Shown: positions 44,895 to 53,086, numbered from the stretch's first letter. The stretch: DNA of 64,000 nt from Ensifer adhaerens (GCF_001270265.1 NZ_LGAP01000014.1:1-64000); one strand, 5' to 3'. Numbers and translations: made by a program. Notes: generated by a model not told the origin, from the sequence alone.

Positions 44895-45785
44895 ATGAAA
44901 ACCCAACCCTTCGGATTGATCCGCAACCGCAAGGCTCTGGTCGGCGTCGCCATCATCGCCTTCATCCTCCTTGTGGCAATCGCGGCACCGCTGCTGACAC
45001 CCTATGATCCGGGCGCCCGCGTCGGTCGGCCGCACCAGGCGCCGTCGCTTGCCCACTGGCTCGGCACCACCCGCATCGGCCAGGATGTGTTCACGCGGCT
45101 GATCTACGGCGCCCGCACCTCGCTTGCCGTCGGCTTCGGCGCCGGACTGCTGATCACCTTGGTCGGCACGGCGCTCGGCATTCTTGCCGGTTATCGCGGC
45201 GGCAAGGCCGACGAGGTCATCAGCTTCTTCACCAACATGGTGCTGGTCGTTCCCAACCTGCCGCTGCTGCTCGTTCTCGCCGCCTTCATCGGCCAGGCAA
45301 GCCCCTGGGTCATCGCGCTGATCCTTGGCGGAACGTCCTGGGCCTGGGGCGCCCGCGTGACCCGCGCCGAGACGCTTTCCGTCAAGCAGAAGGACTACGT
45401 CAAATCCGCGGAGATGATGGGCGAACCACGCTGGCGCATCATGACCTTCGAGATCTTCCCCAACCTGATCTCGATCGTCGGTATCAACTTCATCGGTAGC
45501 GTCATCTTCGCGATCATCACCCAGGCGACACTCGAGTTTCTCGGCCTTGGCGACCCGAAGGTCGTCTCCTGGGGCACCATGCTCTATGCCGCGCAGAAGG
45601 CGTCGGCGCTTTCGGTCGGCGCCTGGTGGGACATTCTCACGCCCTGCTTTGCGCTCGCCTTTCTCGGCATCGGCCTGTCACTGCTCAACTTTGCCGTCGA
45701 CGAGATCGCCAATCCGCGGCTGCGCACCGGCAATCGCCTCGGCCGCTGGTCCGCTCTCATCCGCTCCGGGGAGGGTCGCCTGTGA
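44895..45785 (+). CDS. Opp/Dpp-family ABC transporter permease (DppC type)
   Basis: A 296-residue permease. LVGVAIIAFILLVAIAAPLLTPYDP is the typical DppC N-terminus, HWLGTTRIGQDVFTRLIYGARTSLAVG is the conserved segment near 54-80, and SVKQKDYVKSAEMMGEPRWRIMTFEIFPNL is the coupling loop. The ATPase gene starts in an overlapping GTGA (45782-45785). Confidence 0.92.
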   Translation: MKTQPFGLIRNRKALVGVAIIAFILLVAIAAPLLTPYDPGARVGRPHQAPSLAHWLGTTRIGQDVFTRLIYGARTSLAVGFGAGLLITLVGTALGILAGYRGGKADEVISFFTNMVLVVPNLPLLLVLAAFIGQASPWVIALILGGTSWAWGARVTRAETLSVKQKDYVKSAEMMGEPRWRIMTFEIFPNLISIVGINFIGSVIFAIITQATLEFLGLGDPKVVSWGTMLYAAQKASALSVGAWWDILTPCFALAFLGIGLSLLNFAVDEIANPRLRTGNRLGRWSALIRSGEGRL

Positions 45786-46585
45786 CCGCGCCATTGCTAT
45801 CGGTGAAAAACCTCACGATCGACTATATCGGTGAGGAGAAGGACTTTCGCGCCGTCGACAATGTCAGCTTCGACGTCGCCCCCGGCGAGGTCTTCGGCCT
45901 TGCCGGCGAATCCGGTTGCGGCAAGAGCACCATCGCCTTTGCCATCAGCCGATTGCACAAGCCGCCGGCGTTGATCCGGCGTGAAAGCAGCATTCTGCTG
46001 AATGGCCGCAACGTGCTCGATCTCGATGACAAAGGCCTTCGCGATTTCCGCTGGCGCGAGGTCGCCATGGTGTTCCAGAGCGCGATGAATTCGCTCAATC
46101 CGGTGCTGCGCATTGAGCAGCAATTCTATGACGTGCTGAAGACCCACAAGGGCATGAACCGCACGCAGGCGCGCGACCGCACCGCCGAAATGCTGAAGCT
46201 GGTCGATATCGCACCGGACCGCATGCGCGACTACCCGCATCAGTTCTCCGGCGGCATGCGTCAGCGCATCGTCATCGCCATCTGCCTGGCGCTCGACCCG
46301 CGACTGGTGGTCATGGATGAGCCGACGACGGCGCTCGACGTCGTCGTCCAACGCGAAATCCTGCAGCGGATCAACGAGTTGCGGCGCAGCCTCGGCTTTG
46401 CCGTCTTGTTCATCACCCACGATCTCGGCCTGATGGTGCAGTTCTGCGACCGCATCGGCATCATGCTCGCCGGCAAGCTCGTCGAGCAGAACACGGCGGA
46501 GGCGATCTATGGGTCGCCGCAGCACGACTACACCAAACAACTCTGGGCCTCCTTCCCGTCCCTGCATGGAGGTGTTTTGCTATGA
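45782..46585 (+). CDS. Opp/Dpp-family ABC transporter ATP-binding protein (DppD type)
   Basis: A 267-residue ATPase; the start is GTG 45782, overlapping the permease stop. Walker A GESGCGKST is at about 40-48, the Q-loop in VAMVFQSAMNSLNPV, the signature FSGGMRQR near 156-163 and Walker B VVMDEPTTALD near 178-188. It is shorter than typical DppD (about 330) because the C-terminal oligopeptide-binding extension with its cysteines is missing. It pairs with the next ATPase, whose ATG overlaps its stop by 4 bp. Confidence 0.9.
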   Translation: MTAPLLSVKNLTIDYIGEEKDFRAVDNVSFDVAPGEVFGLAGESGCGKSTIAFAISRLHKPPALIRRESSILLNGRNVLDLDDKGLRDFRWREVAMVFQSAMNSLNPVLRIEQQFYDVLKTHKGMNRTQARDRTAEMLKLVDIAPDRMRDYPHQFSGGMRQRIVIAICLALDPRLVVMDEPTTALDVVVQREILQRINELRRSLGFAVLFITHDLGLMVQFCDRIGIMLAGKLVEQNTAEAIYGSPQHDYTKQLWASFPSLHGGVLL

Positions 46586-47490
46586 CCGGCCAGCCAACCC
46601 CGATCCTTGCCCTCGACCGGGTCACCAAGACATTCGGCCATGGGCCGGGCGCAGTCCATGCGGCCCGTTCGATCTCGTTCTCGCTCCATGCCGGCCGGGC
46701 GCTTGCGCTCGTCGGCGAGTCAGGCAGCGGCAAGACCACCTGCGCCCGCATGGCGATGCGCGAATATATGCCGACGGAGGGGAAGATCCTCTTCAAGGGC
46801 GAGCCGGTCGACGGCGCTAGCCCCGCCGAGACGGTCCGCTACCGCCGCGCGGTGCAGATGATCTTCCAGGATCCGTTCGCCTCGCTCAACCCGGCCCATA
46901 CCATCGCCTACCACCTGAAGCGGCCGCTGCTGCTGCACCGCCCGGATATCAAGCGTTCCGAGATCGACGCGACGGTGCGTGCGCTGCTGCAACAGGTGAA
47001 GCTCGACCCCGACATCGTCGCACCAAAGTATCCGCACGAGCTTTCCGGCGGCCAGCGCCAACGCGTCAACATCGCCCGTGCGCTCGCCGCCAAGCCGGAA
47101 GTGATCGTCGCTGACGAGCCGACGTCGATGCTCGACGTCTCCGTTCGCCTCGGCGTGCTCAATCTGCTCAGCGAGATGAAGCAGCAGATGAAACTCGGGC
47201 TGCTTTACATCACCCACGACATCGCCACCGCCCGTTATGTCGCCGAGGATATCGCCGTGATGTATGCCGGCCAGATCGTCGAGTGGGGCAATGTCGGCAA
47301 GGTGATCGACAATCCCGCCCATCCCTATACCAAGCTGCTGCTCTCCGCCGTGCCCGATCCCGATATCCGCTTCGACGACCCGAGCGTTCGGCTGCGTCCT
47401 CAGGATGTGGAAGAGATCAGGCGCAAGTCGGCGATGACGCAGGACAAGATCGTCGAAGTGGACACCGACCACTTCGTCCGCGCCGCCTGA
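46582..47490 (+). CDS. Opp/Dpp-family ABC transporter ATP-binding protein (DppF type)
   Basis: A 302-residue ATPase, last gene of the operon. Walker A GESGSGKTT is near 48-56, MIFQDPFASLNPAHTI holds the Q-loop, [15 protein letters not shown] near 154-168 is the signature and VIVADEPTSMLDVS near 173-186 is Walker B. The C-terminal HPYTKLLLSAVPDPD is the start of the Opp/Dpp extension. About 40 bp after its stop lies the left arm of a terminator hairpin now split by an IS element. Confidence 0.92.
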   Translation: MTGQPTPILALDRVTKTFGHGPGAVHAARSISFSLHAGRALALVGESGSGKTTCARMAMREYMPTEGKILFKGEPVDGASPAETVRYRRAVQMIFQDPFASLNPAHTIAYHLKRPLLLHRPDIKRSEIDATVRALLQQVKLDPDIVAPKYPHELSGGQRQRVNIARALAAKPEVIVADEPTSMLDVSVRLGVLNLLSEMKQQMKLGLLYITHDIATARYVAEDIAVMYAGQIVEWGNVGKVIDNPAHPYTKLLLSAVPDPDIRFDDPSVRLRPQDVEEIRRKSAMTQDKIVEVDTDHFVRAA

Positions 47491-47532
47491 ACCGGCTCCC
47501 GCCCTTCACACGGCTATCCTCCCAGGACGGCA

Positions 47533-47549
47533 AAACAAAACGCCCCGCT
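47533..47549. terminator. Left arm of a bidirectional terminator split by the IS element
   Basis: AAACAAAACGCCCCGCT at 47533-47549 is the exact reverse complement of AGCGGGGCGTTTTGTTT at 49000-49016 on the other side of the IS. Without the IS and one target copy the two arms would form a 17 bp stem with loop TGAG and A/T-rich outer ends, a classical bidirectional intrinsic terminator between the importer operon and glnII. Confidence 0.78.
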
Positions 47550-47551
47550 TG

Positions 47552-47575
47552 TGAACTGACCCCGTAAAGTTGGAC
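47552..47575. repeat. IS3 terminal inverted repeat, OrfB-distal end
   Basis: 24 bp, starting TGAACTGACCCC; matches the complement of 48971-48994 except at two positions near the middle. Flanked outside by target copy TTG. Confidence 0.88.
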
Positions 47576-47578
47576 GGT

Positions 47579-48388
47579 TTACAGGCTGGGACGACTTAAG
47601 GGCTGGGTTCTGTATTGCACAGGGCTCAGCCCTTTGAGTTTCAGTTTGATGCGGTGGTTGTCGTAGTAGTGGATGTAATCCTCGACACCGTGTCTGAGGC
47701 TGCTGATGCCGTCAAAGCGATTGGGGTGGAAGAACTCGGATTTGAGAGTGGCAAAAAAGCTCTCGATGGCGGCGTTGTCGAGGCAGTTGCCCTTGCGTGA
47801 CATGCTCTGGGTGATGTTGCGGCTTTGAAGCATGCGCCGCCAGGCAGGCATCTGGTATTGCCATCCCTGATCGGAATGCAGGATCGGTCTTTCGGTGTCG
47901 CCAAGTTGATCGAATGCCTTGGCCAGCATGTCCTGAACCAGCTTGAAGACGGGACGTCTTGCCGTCTCGAAGGCGACAATCTCGCCGTTGTAGAGGTCCA
48001 TGACCGGTGAGAGGTAGAGCCTTTCGCCGGCGACGCTGAACTCGGTGACGTCCGTCACCCATTTCTGGTTCGCGCGCTCGGCACTAAACTGGCGCTGGAT
48101 CAGATCGGGAGCCACGTGCCCGCTCTGGCCTTTATAGGAGCGGTATTTTTTGGGCCGAACCATCGACTTCAGTCCCATCTCGACCATCAGCCGCTGGACG
48201 GTCTTGTGATTGACTGTCGCCCCGAAACCACGGATCGCTGCCGTCACACGGCGATAACCGTAGCGGCCCTTGTGGGCGTCGAAAATCGATCTGATCCTCG
48301 CCTTCAGTGCCGAATGCCGATCGGCCAGGGACAGGGCCTTCTGCTGATAATAGAACGTGCTGCGCGCAAGGCCCGAAAGCTTCAGCAA
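47579..48388 (-). CDS. IS3-family transposase OrfB (DDE integrase domain)
   Basis: The catalytic half of the transposase, 269 residues as an isolated frame from a TTG. The integrase core shows the DDE triad: VTDVTEF (about 113-119), HSDQGWQY (about 170-177) and the Glu in NAAIESFFATLKSE (about 200-213). RYGYRRVTAAIRG is the usual upstream HTH_21 region. Its frame is open upstream to the A7 run at 48472-48478, and reading through gives a continuous OrfAB protein (LRPSYPFEALLKLSGLARS bridges the two), so it is probably made by -1 frameshifting. Confidence 0.93.
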   Translation of the reverse strand: MLKLSGLARSTFYYQQKALSLADRHSALKARIRSIFDAHKGRYGYRRVTAAIRGFGATVNHKTVQRLMVEMGLKSMVRPKKYRSYKGQSGHVAPDLIQRQFSAERANQKWVTDVTEFSVAGERLYLSPVMDLYNGEIVAFETARRPVFKLVQDMLAKAFDQLGDTERPILHSDQGWQYQMPAWRRMLQSRNITQSMSRKGNCLDNAAIESFFATLKSEFFHPNRFDGISSLRHGVEDYIHYYDNHRIKLKLKGLSPVQYRTQPLSRPSL

Positions 48389-48411
48389 CGCCTCGAAAGG
48401 ATAGGACGGCC

Positions 48412-48948
48412 TTAACGCTTGGACGGCTTGCGCCTTGTCGGTGCTTGATGCTCCCGCGTTAAGGCCTCGAGTTTTTTTAAGTAAGCGTTCTCCATGCGCA
48501 GATAGTTCAACTCCGCCAGAAGCTCTTCGCGGCTTCTGGTGTCATCGTTCAGCGGAGCATTCGTCTTGCCGGAGATGGTTGGTGGCTCGGGCATCGATCG
48601 CGGCCTTCCTTTCCGACGCGGGGCCAGGGCTTCTATCCCGCCCTGTTCATAACGCCTCTCCCAATCCGAAAGGCAGCTTGCATTACGAATGTTGAAGACT
48701 GCGGCTGTCTGCCGGTAAGAGAGCCCATCATCCCACATCCGCTGCAGAACCGACAGCTTGAACACAGCCTCATAGGCACTGACCTTCTTCGACAGGCCCG
48801 CCGAACCATGCTCGTCATGAAGACGGACCCACTTGCGAGCCGTCGAATGATCAATACCGAACCGCGCTCCCACCTCCCGGTAGCTCCGTTCGGCGCTCAG
48901 ATAAAAAGCCACAACAGAACGCTTGAACGCCGTGCTGTGTTTGCTCAT
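48412..48948 (-). CDS. IS3-family transposase OrfA (helix-turn-helix protein)
   Basis: A 178-residue DNA-binding protein; ATG 48948 gives the natural start although the frame is open to 49059. Two helix-turn-helix units are visible (RSYREVGARFGIDHSTARKWVRLHDEHG and SYRQTAAVFNIRNASCLSDWERRYEQGG), followed by the leucine-rich LNYLRMENAYLKKLEAL coiled region. The codons TTA AAA AAA CTC near the end form the slippery run (seven A, 48472-48478) used to enter the OrfB frame. Confidence 0.9.
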   Translation of the reverse strand: MSKHSTAFKRSVVAFYLSAERSYREVGARFGIDHSTARKWVRLHDEHGSAGLSKKVSAYEAVFKLSVLQRMWDDGLSYRQTAAVFNIRNASCLSDWERRYEQGGIEALAPRRKGRPRSMPEPPTISGKTNAPLNDDTRSREELLAELNYLRMENAYLKKLEALTREHQAPTRRKPSKR

Positions 48949-48970
48949 GCAAAAACCCCCGAAGTTGGAG

Positions 48971-48994
48971 GTCCAACTTTCGGGGGTCAGTTCA
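48971..48994. repeat. IS3 terminal inverted repeat, OrfA-proximal end
   Basis: 24 bp, complement begins TGAACTGACCCC. Flanked outside by target copy TTG at 48995-48997. Confidence 0.88.
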
Positions 48995-48999
48995 TTGAG

Positions 49000-49016
49000 A
49001 GCGGGGCGTTTTGTTT
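49000..49016. terminator. Right arm of the split bidirectional terminator
   Basis: AGCGGGGCGTTTTGTTT, exact complement of 47533-47549, 75 bp downstream of the glnII stop. With the IS in the loop it can no longer fold as a compact terminator for either neighbour. Confidence 0.78.
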
Positions 49017-49056
49017 GCAACCGTTGCCGATCGCATATCCTTGCTGGCGGAGCGTG

Positions 49057-49083
49057 CATGGCGTGCCGCTACAGCACGCCATG
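49057..49083 (-). terminator. Hairpin directly downstream of glnII
   Basis: Perfect 10 bp stem CATGGCGTGC / GCACGCCATG with a 7-base loop, 9 bp after the glnII stop. No T-tract follows on the glnII strand. It may stabilise the 3' end or slow polymerase ahead of the former terminator. Confidence 0.45.
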
Positions 49084-49091
49084 ACACATGC

Positions 49092-50135
49092 TCAGGCCGC
49101 CTTCATCTGCTTTTCGACATCCGTCGGAACGGTCGAGATCGTCTTCAGGATCTGCGAGGCGATCTGGTAGGGGTCGCCTTGCGAGTTCGGGCGACGATCT
49201 TCGAGATAACCGCGGTAGTCGTTGTTGACGAAGCTGTGCGGAACGCGGATCGAGGCGCCGCGGTCAGCCACGCCGTAGCTGAACTGGTGGATCGACTGCG
49301 TCTCGTGCTTGCCGGTCAGGCGCATGTGGTTATCAGGGCCGTAGACGGCGATGTGGTCCGCGCAGGCGTCCTCGAAAGCCGACATCAGGTTCTCGAAGTA
49401 GTCCTTGCCACCGACGTCGCGCATGTAAGCGGTCGAGAAGTTGGCATGCATGCCCGAGCCGTTCCAGTCGGTGTCGCCGAGCGGCTTGCAGTGATACTCG
49501 ATGTCGATGCCGTATTTTTCAGTCAGGCGCTGCAGCAAGTAGCGCGCCAGCCAGATTTCGTCGGCGGCCTTCTTGGAGCCCTTGCCGAAGATCTGGAATT
49601 CCCACTGGCCCTTGGCCACTTCGGCGTTGATGCCTTCGTGGTTGATGCCGGCCGCCAGGCAGATGTCGAGATGTTCTTCGACGATCTTGCGGGCGATATC
49701 GCCGACATTGCTGTAGCCGACGCCGGTGTAATACGGACCCTGCGGTGCGGGAAAGCCGGTTTCCGGGAAGCCGAGCGGGCGGCCGTTCTTGTAGAAGAAG
49801 TATTCCTGCTCGAAGCCAAACCAGGCGCCTTCGTCGTCAAGCACGGTGGCGCGGGTGTTGGACGGATGCGGCGTCTTGCCATCGGGCATCATGACTTCGC
49901 AGAGCACCAGAACGCCGTTCTTGCGTTCGCTGTCGGGATAGACGGCCACAGGCTTCAGGACACAGTCCGAGCTCTTGCCTTCCGCCTGCATCGTCGAGCT
50001 TCCATCGAAGCCCCAGAAAGGAAGCTGCTCCAGCGTCGGGAAGGCATCGAATTCCTTGATCAGGGTTTTTCCGCGGAGGTTCGGGGCCGGTGTGTACCCA
50101 TCGAGCCAAATATACTCGAGCTTATACTTTGTCAT
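49092..50135 (-). CDS. glnII: Glutamine synthetase II (eukaryotic-type)
   Basis: A 347-residue GSII that makes glutamine from glutamate, ammonia and ATP. LEYIWLDGYTPAPNLRGKTLI (about 6-26), FWGFDGSSTMQAEG, AWFGFEQEYFFYKNGRPLGFP (metal-binding) and the ATP-site NGSGMHANFSTAYMRD are all canonical for GSII, not for the longer GSI. This enzyme is a hallmark of Rhizobiaceae and is used under nitrogen limitation. A sigma-54 promoter lies about 90 bp upstream. Downstream, its terminator has been split by an IS3 element. Confidence 0.96.
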   Translation of the reverse strand: MTKYKLEYIWLDGYTPAPNLRGKTLIKEFDAFPTLEQLPFWGFDGSSTMQAEGKSSDCVLKPVAVYPDSERKNGVLVLCEVMMPDGKTPHPSNTRATVLDDEGAWFGFEQEYFFYKNGRPLGFPETGFPAPQGPYYTGVGYSNVGDIARKIVEEHLDICLAAGINHEGINAEVAKGQWEFQIFGKGSKKAADEIWLARYLLQRLTEKYGIDIEYHCKPLGDTDWNGSGMHANFSTAYMRDVGGKDYFENLMSAFEDACADHIAVYGPDNHMRLTGKHETQSIHQFSYGVADRGASIRVPHSFVNNDYRGYLEDRRPNSQGDPYQIASQILKTISTVPTDVEKQMKAA

Positions 50136-50225
50136 TGCGTTCTCTCACATGGCGCCATGATCTGGCTAAGTTCCGAAGCGGTCCGGCAATCCAATTCCAT
50201 TGCTCAACAACCGGTACTCACAAGA

Positions 50226-50242
50226 AAGCATTAATCGTGCCA
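50226..50242 (-). promoter_or_regulatory. Sigma-54 (RpoN) promoter of glnII
   Basis: On the minus strand TGGCACG-N4-ATGCT, with GG and GC correctly 12 bases apart, matches the RpoN consensus TGGCACG-N4-TTGC. It ends about 90 bp before the glnII ATG. TGCAC-N8-GGCAC-like sequence at 50338-50355 is a weak candidate for the upstream NtrC site. Control of glnII by NtrC and RpoN is established in rhizobia. Confidence 0.72.
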
Positions 50243-50528
50243 GTTCGCGTTTGCGCCGCCAAAGAACAAAAAATCAATACTCGCGGCATTCCCGGCAGCG
50301 GACCGAGCAGCACTCCAAGACTAAGGATGAAGCGAATTGCACACAAAATAGGCACGGGAAGCCGCACTTTGCGGCACGGGCCGGTCGGAGTGCCGTAAAC
50401 ACTGGCGAATAGGAGCGACACGGTTGGGGCGACTTTGTCGGATCGACAACGACAGGCGTCCGAAAGCCTGCTCGAAAAACAAGCACCGCCTCGCGGCTCC
50501 GTCAAAACGGCCCCGTGGACATGAGTGA

Positions 50529-51926
50529 TCAGTGAGCAATCGCCGCGAGCACGCGAAACAGGCGCTCATCGGTCGATTGGGCGACGTTGAAGCGCAGAAA
50601 CCCGGCTGCCGAGCCGGAATGGCTGAAGGCATTGCCGGGTGCGAGAACGATATCGTGTGCCAGCGCCTTCTGCGCCAGCTCCGACGCATCAAGACCCTCC
50701 GGAAGCCGACACCAGAGGAACATGCCGGCCTGCGGCTCGATCCAGGGCGTGATCCCGACCGCCGCCAGGCGCGCGGCCGTCTCGGTCATCGTCCGCGTGA
50801 GGCGCAAACGCAAGGCCTCCATGTGCTTTCGGTAGCTGCCGTCTCGAAGCAGCGTCAGCACGAGTTCGGCGGCAAGGCTTGGACCGCCGAACGTGGTCGC
50901 GATCTTGAGATCGGTCAGCCCCTCGATCCAGCCTCGCGGTGCTGCGATGTAGCCGCAACGGACAGAGGCGGAGAGCGTTTTGGAGAAGCTGCCGATCTGC
51001 ACGACACGGTCGAGGCCATCGAAGGCAGCAAGCCGCGGTGCCGGCGCATGCTCGAAATCGGCGAAGATGTCGTCCTCGACAATCGTCAACCCTGCCTGTT
51101 CGGCAAGCCGCAGCAGACGGTGCGCAACAACAGGTGAGAGCGTGGCGCCGGTCGGATTGTGGACGGCGGAATTGGTGATGTAGAGGCGAGGACGATAGGC
51201 CTCCAGCGCCTCGGCGAACCGATCGAGATCGGGACCTACAGGCGTATAGGGCACGCTGACGACATTGACGCGATGCGCCCGCAAGAGCGCCTGGAAATTG
51301 AAGTAGCAGGGATCATCGACGATGACGGCATCGCCGGGTTCGAGCAGGAACCGGCAGAGAAGATCGATCGCCTGGGTGCCAGACTCGGTCAGGATGATCT
51401 GGTCGGGGGATGCCTCGACACCATGCTCGGCCAGCCGTCGCGCCAACAGTTGCCTGAGCGGCCGCAAGCCGAGCGGCGTGCCGTAATCCGTCAGGCTGGT
51501 CGCATCCGCGCGCGCGATCGAGCGCAGCGCCCGCCTGAGCGCCGCCTCCGGCATCCAGGACGCCGGCAGCCAGCCGCAGCCGGGCTTCAGCACCTTGGCA
51601 TCCGTTTCAAGGGCCTGACGCGAAACCCAGAGCGGATCGACTGCGCGGTCGATCCGCGGACCGACCTCAGCGAGTGACAACGGCGCCAGAGGCGCCGAAA
51701 CGAAAAAACCGGAGCCGGGCCGCGACCGTATAACACCTTCTGCGGCCAGCCGCTCATAGGCCTCGACGACCGTCGATTTGGAAACACGCATTGTCGTGGC
51801 AAGCGCCCGAATGGAGGGAAGCTTGGCGCCCGGCGTCAACGACCGCCCGGCAATGCGTTGCCGGATCGTGCCCATGACGCCCTCAAGCAAGGTCTCGCCG
51901 CCGGTCTCGGTTAGTTGAAACGCCAT
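50529..51926 (-). CDS. MocR-type regulator (GntR DNA-binding domain fused to aminotransferase domain)
   Basis: A 465-residue PLP-dependent regulator; ATG 51926 chosen (the frame continues to 52028 without need). The winged helix is at about 15-80 (LPSIRALATTMRVSKSTVVEAYERLAAEGVI), and the rest is a fold-type I aminotransferase domain with IILTESGTQAIDLLCRFLLEPGD, HNPTGATLSP and the PLP-binding Lys in QIGSFSKTLSASVRCGY. It is divergent from an EamA transporter gene, so it probably controls it in response to an amino compound. Confidence 0.88.
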   Translation of the reverse strand: MAFQLTETGGETLLEGVMGTIRQRIAGRSLTPGAKLPSIRALATTMRVSKSTVVEAYERLAAEGVIRSRPGSGFFVSAPLAPLSLAEVGPRIDRAVDPLWVSRQALETDAKVLKPGCGWLPASWMPEAALRRALRSIARADATSLTDYGTPLGLRPLRQLLARRLAEHGVEASPDQIILTESGTQAIDLLCRFLLEPGDAVIVDDPCYFNFQALLRAHRVNVVSVPYTPVGPDLDRFAEALEAYRPRLYITNSAVHNPTGATLSPVVAHRLLRLAEQAGLTIVEDDIFADFEHAPAPRLAAFDGLDRVVQIGSFSKTLSASVRCGYIAAPRGWIEGLTDLKIATTFGGPSLAAELVLTLLRDGSYRKHMEALRLRLTRTMTETAARLAAVGITPWIEPQAGMFLWCRLPEGLDASELAQKALAHDIVLAPGNAFSHSGSAAGFLRFNVAQSTDERLFRVLAAIAH

Positions 51927-51948
51927 CTGTATTGGACCTTCATGCAGG

Positions 51949-51966
51949 ACAGTTTGGCGCAACTGT
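51949..51966. promoter_or_regulatory. Inverted repeat between the MocR and EamA genes
   Basis: ACAGTT-N6-AACTGT, a perfect inverted repeat in the 101 bp divergent region, 22 bp from the MocR ATG. It is a candidate MocR site. Only the repeat is seen; binding is inferred. Confidence 0.42.
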
Positions 51967-52027
51967 ACCGCATTGTCTCTGGAAGAACCATCGCAGCGGG
52001 CCGATACAGGTGAAAAAGGAGACGACA

Positions 52028-53086
52028 ATGGACAGAACGACGACCGGCTGGATAAACGGCTTTCTGGGTGTGTTGATTTTCAGCGGCTCGCTGCCGGCGA
52101 CACGGGCAGCCGTCATGGACTTCGACCCGGTATTCCTGACGGTCGCCCGGGCTGCGATTGCGGGTGCGCTTGCGCTCTGCCTGCTGCTTGTCTTTCGCCA
52201 GCCCAGGCCGACGCGCGCCGATCTGGTGTCGCTGGCGATCGTCGCCTTCGGCGTTGTTCTCGGCTTCCCGCTGCTGACCGCGCTGGCGCTCGAGCATGTG
52301 ACATCGGCCCATTCGATCGTCTTCATCGGGTTGCTGCCTTTGGCGACCGCCGTTTTCGGCGTGCTTCGCGGTGGCGAGCGGCCGCATCCGGCCTTCTGGC
52401 TGTTTTCCTGCCTCGGCAGCGCGCTGGTTGCCGGCTTTGCGCTGATGCAGGGCTTCTCGGCCTCGCCGATCGGCGACCTTCTGATGCTTGCCGCAGTCGT
52501 CGTCTGCGGTCTCGGCTATGCCGAGGGGGCGAGCCTGTCGCGCAAACTCGGCGGCTGGCAGGTCATCTGCTGGGCGCTGGTGCTGTCGCTGCCGATCATG
52601 GTCGGCATCGGCCTCTTCACCAACCCGCCGTCGTTCGAACTGGTGAACGGCGCCGCCTGGACCGGACTTGCCTATGTCTCCGTCTTCAGCATGCTGATCG
52701 GCTTCATCTTCTGGTATCGCGGGCTGGCGCTCGGCGGCGTCGCCGGCGTCGGACAGCTGCAACTGCTGCAGCCGTTCTTCGGCCTGGCCCTTGCCGCAGC
52801 GCTTCTCCACGAACCGGTCAGCGGGGCCATGCTCACTGTTACCGGCGCCATCGTCCTGTGCGTCGCCGGTGCCAAGAAGTTCGAAAAATGGGCGGCAAGG
52901 CCACCGCCGCTATCAGAGGTGATCGAGCTTGAGCCGCTTGCTCAGGAGGTCGATGAATGTGCGGACATTTGCGGTGGGCGCCCTGCCTTCGCGCCACAGC
53001 ACATGGATCGGAACAGGCGCAGGATCAAACTCGTCAAACACGATCTCGACCCGGCCCTCCGCGATCAGATGCTCGATCTGCCATAG
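52028..53086 (+). CDS. EamA/DMT-family transporter with an abnormal C-terminal extension
   Basis: A 352-residue product. ATG 52028 follows AAGGAGACGACA. About ten hydrophobic segments from WINGFLGVLIFSGSLPATRAAV to MLTVTGAIVLCVAGAKKFEKWAARPP form the two EamA repeats of a drug/metabolite exporter. Normal proteins end near residue 295. The last 57 residues or so (from LSEVIELEPLAQEVDE) are not EamA sequence: they are the antisense reading of the LysR fragment at 52913-53581. The original stop therefore seems to have been lost when the region was rearranged. The transporter core is intact. Confidence 0.83.
   Translation: MDRTTTGWINGFLGVLIFSGSLPATRAAVMDFDPVFLTVARAAIAGALALCLLLVFRQPRPTRADLVSLAIVAFGVVLGFPLLTALALEHVTSAHSIVFIGLLPLATAVFGVLRGGERPHPAFWLFSCLGSALVAGFALMQGFSASPIGDLLMLAAVVVCGLGYAEGASLSRKLGGWQVICWALVLSLPIMVGIGLFTNPPSFELVNGAAWTGLAYVSVFSMLIGFIFWYRGLALGGVAGVGQLQLLQPFFGLALAAALLHEPVSGAMLTVTGAIVLCVAGAKKFEKWAARPPPLSEVIELEPLAQEVDECADICGGRPAFAPQHMDRNRRRIKLVKHDLDPALRDQMLDLP

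Larger units (their letters stand above)
47552..48994 (-). mobile_element. IS3-family insertion sequence (IS150-like), intact
   Basis: A 1443 bp element with imperfect 24 bp terminal inverted repeats beginning TGAACTGACCCC and ending AAAGTTGGAC (47552-47575; complement at 48971-48994; 22 of 24 match). It is flanked by a 3 bp direct repeat TTG (47549-47551 and 48995-48997), the expected IS3-type target duplication. Two overlapping reading frames on the minus strand encode OrfA and the DDE transposase OrfB, joined by a run of seven A residues. Near-identical ends, clean target duplication and open frames indicate a fairly recent insertion. Confidence 0.93.
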
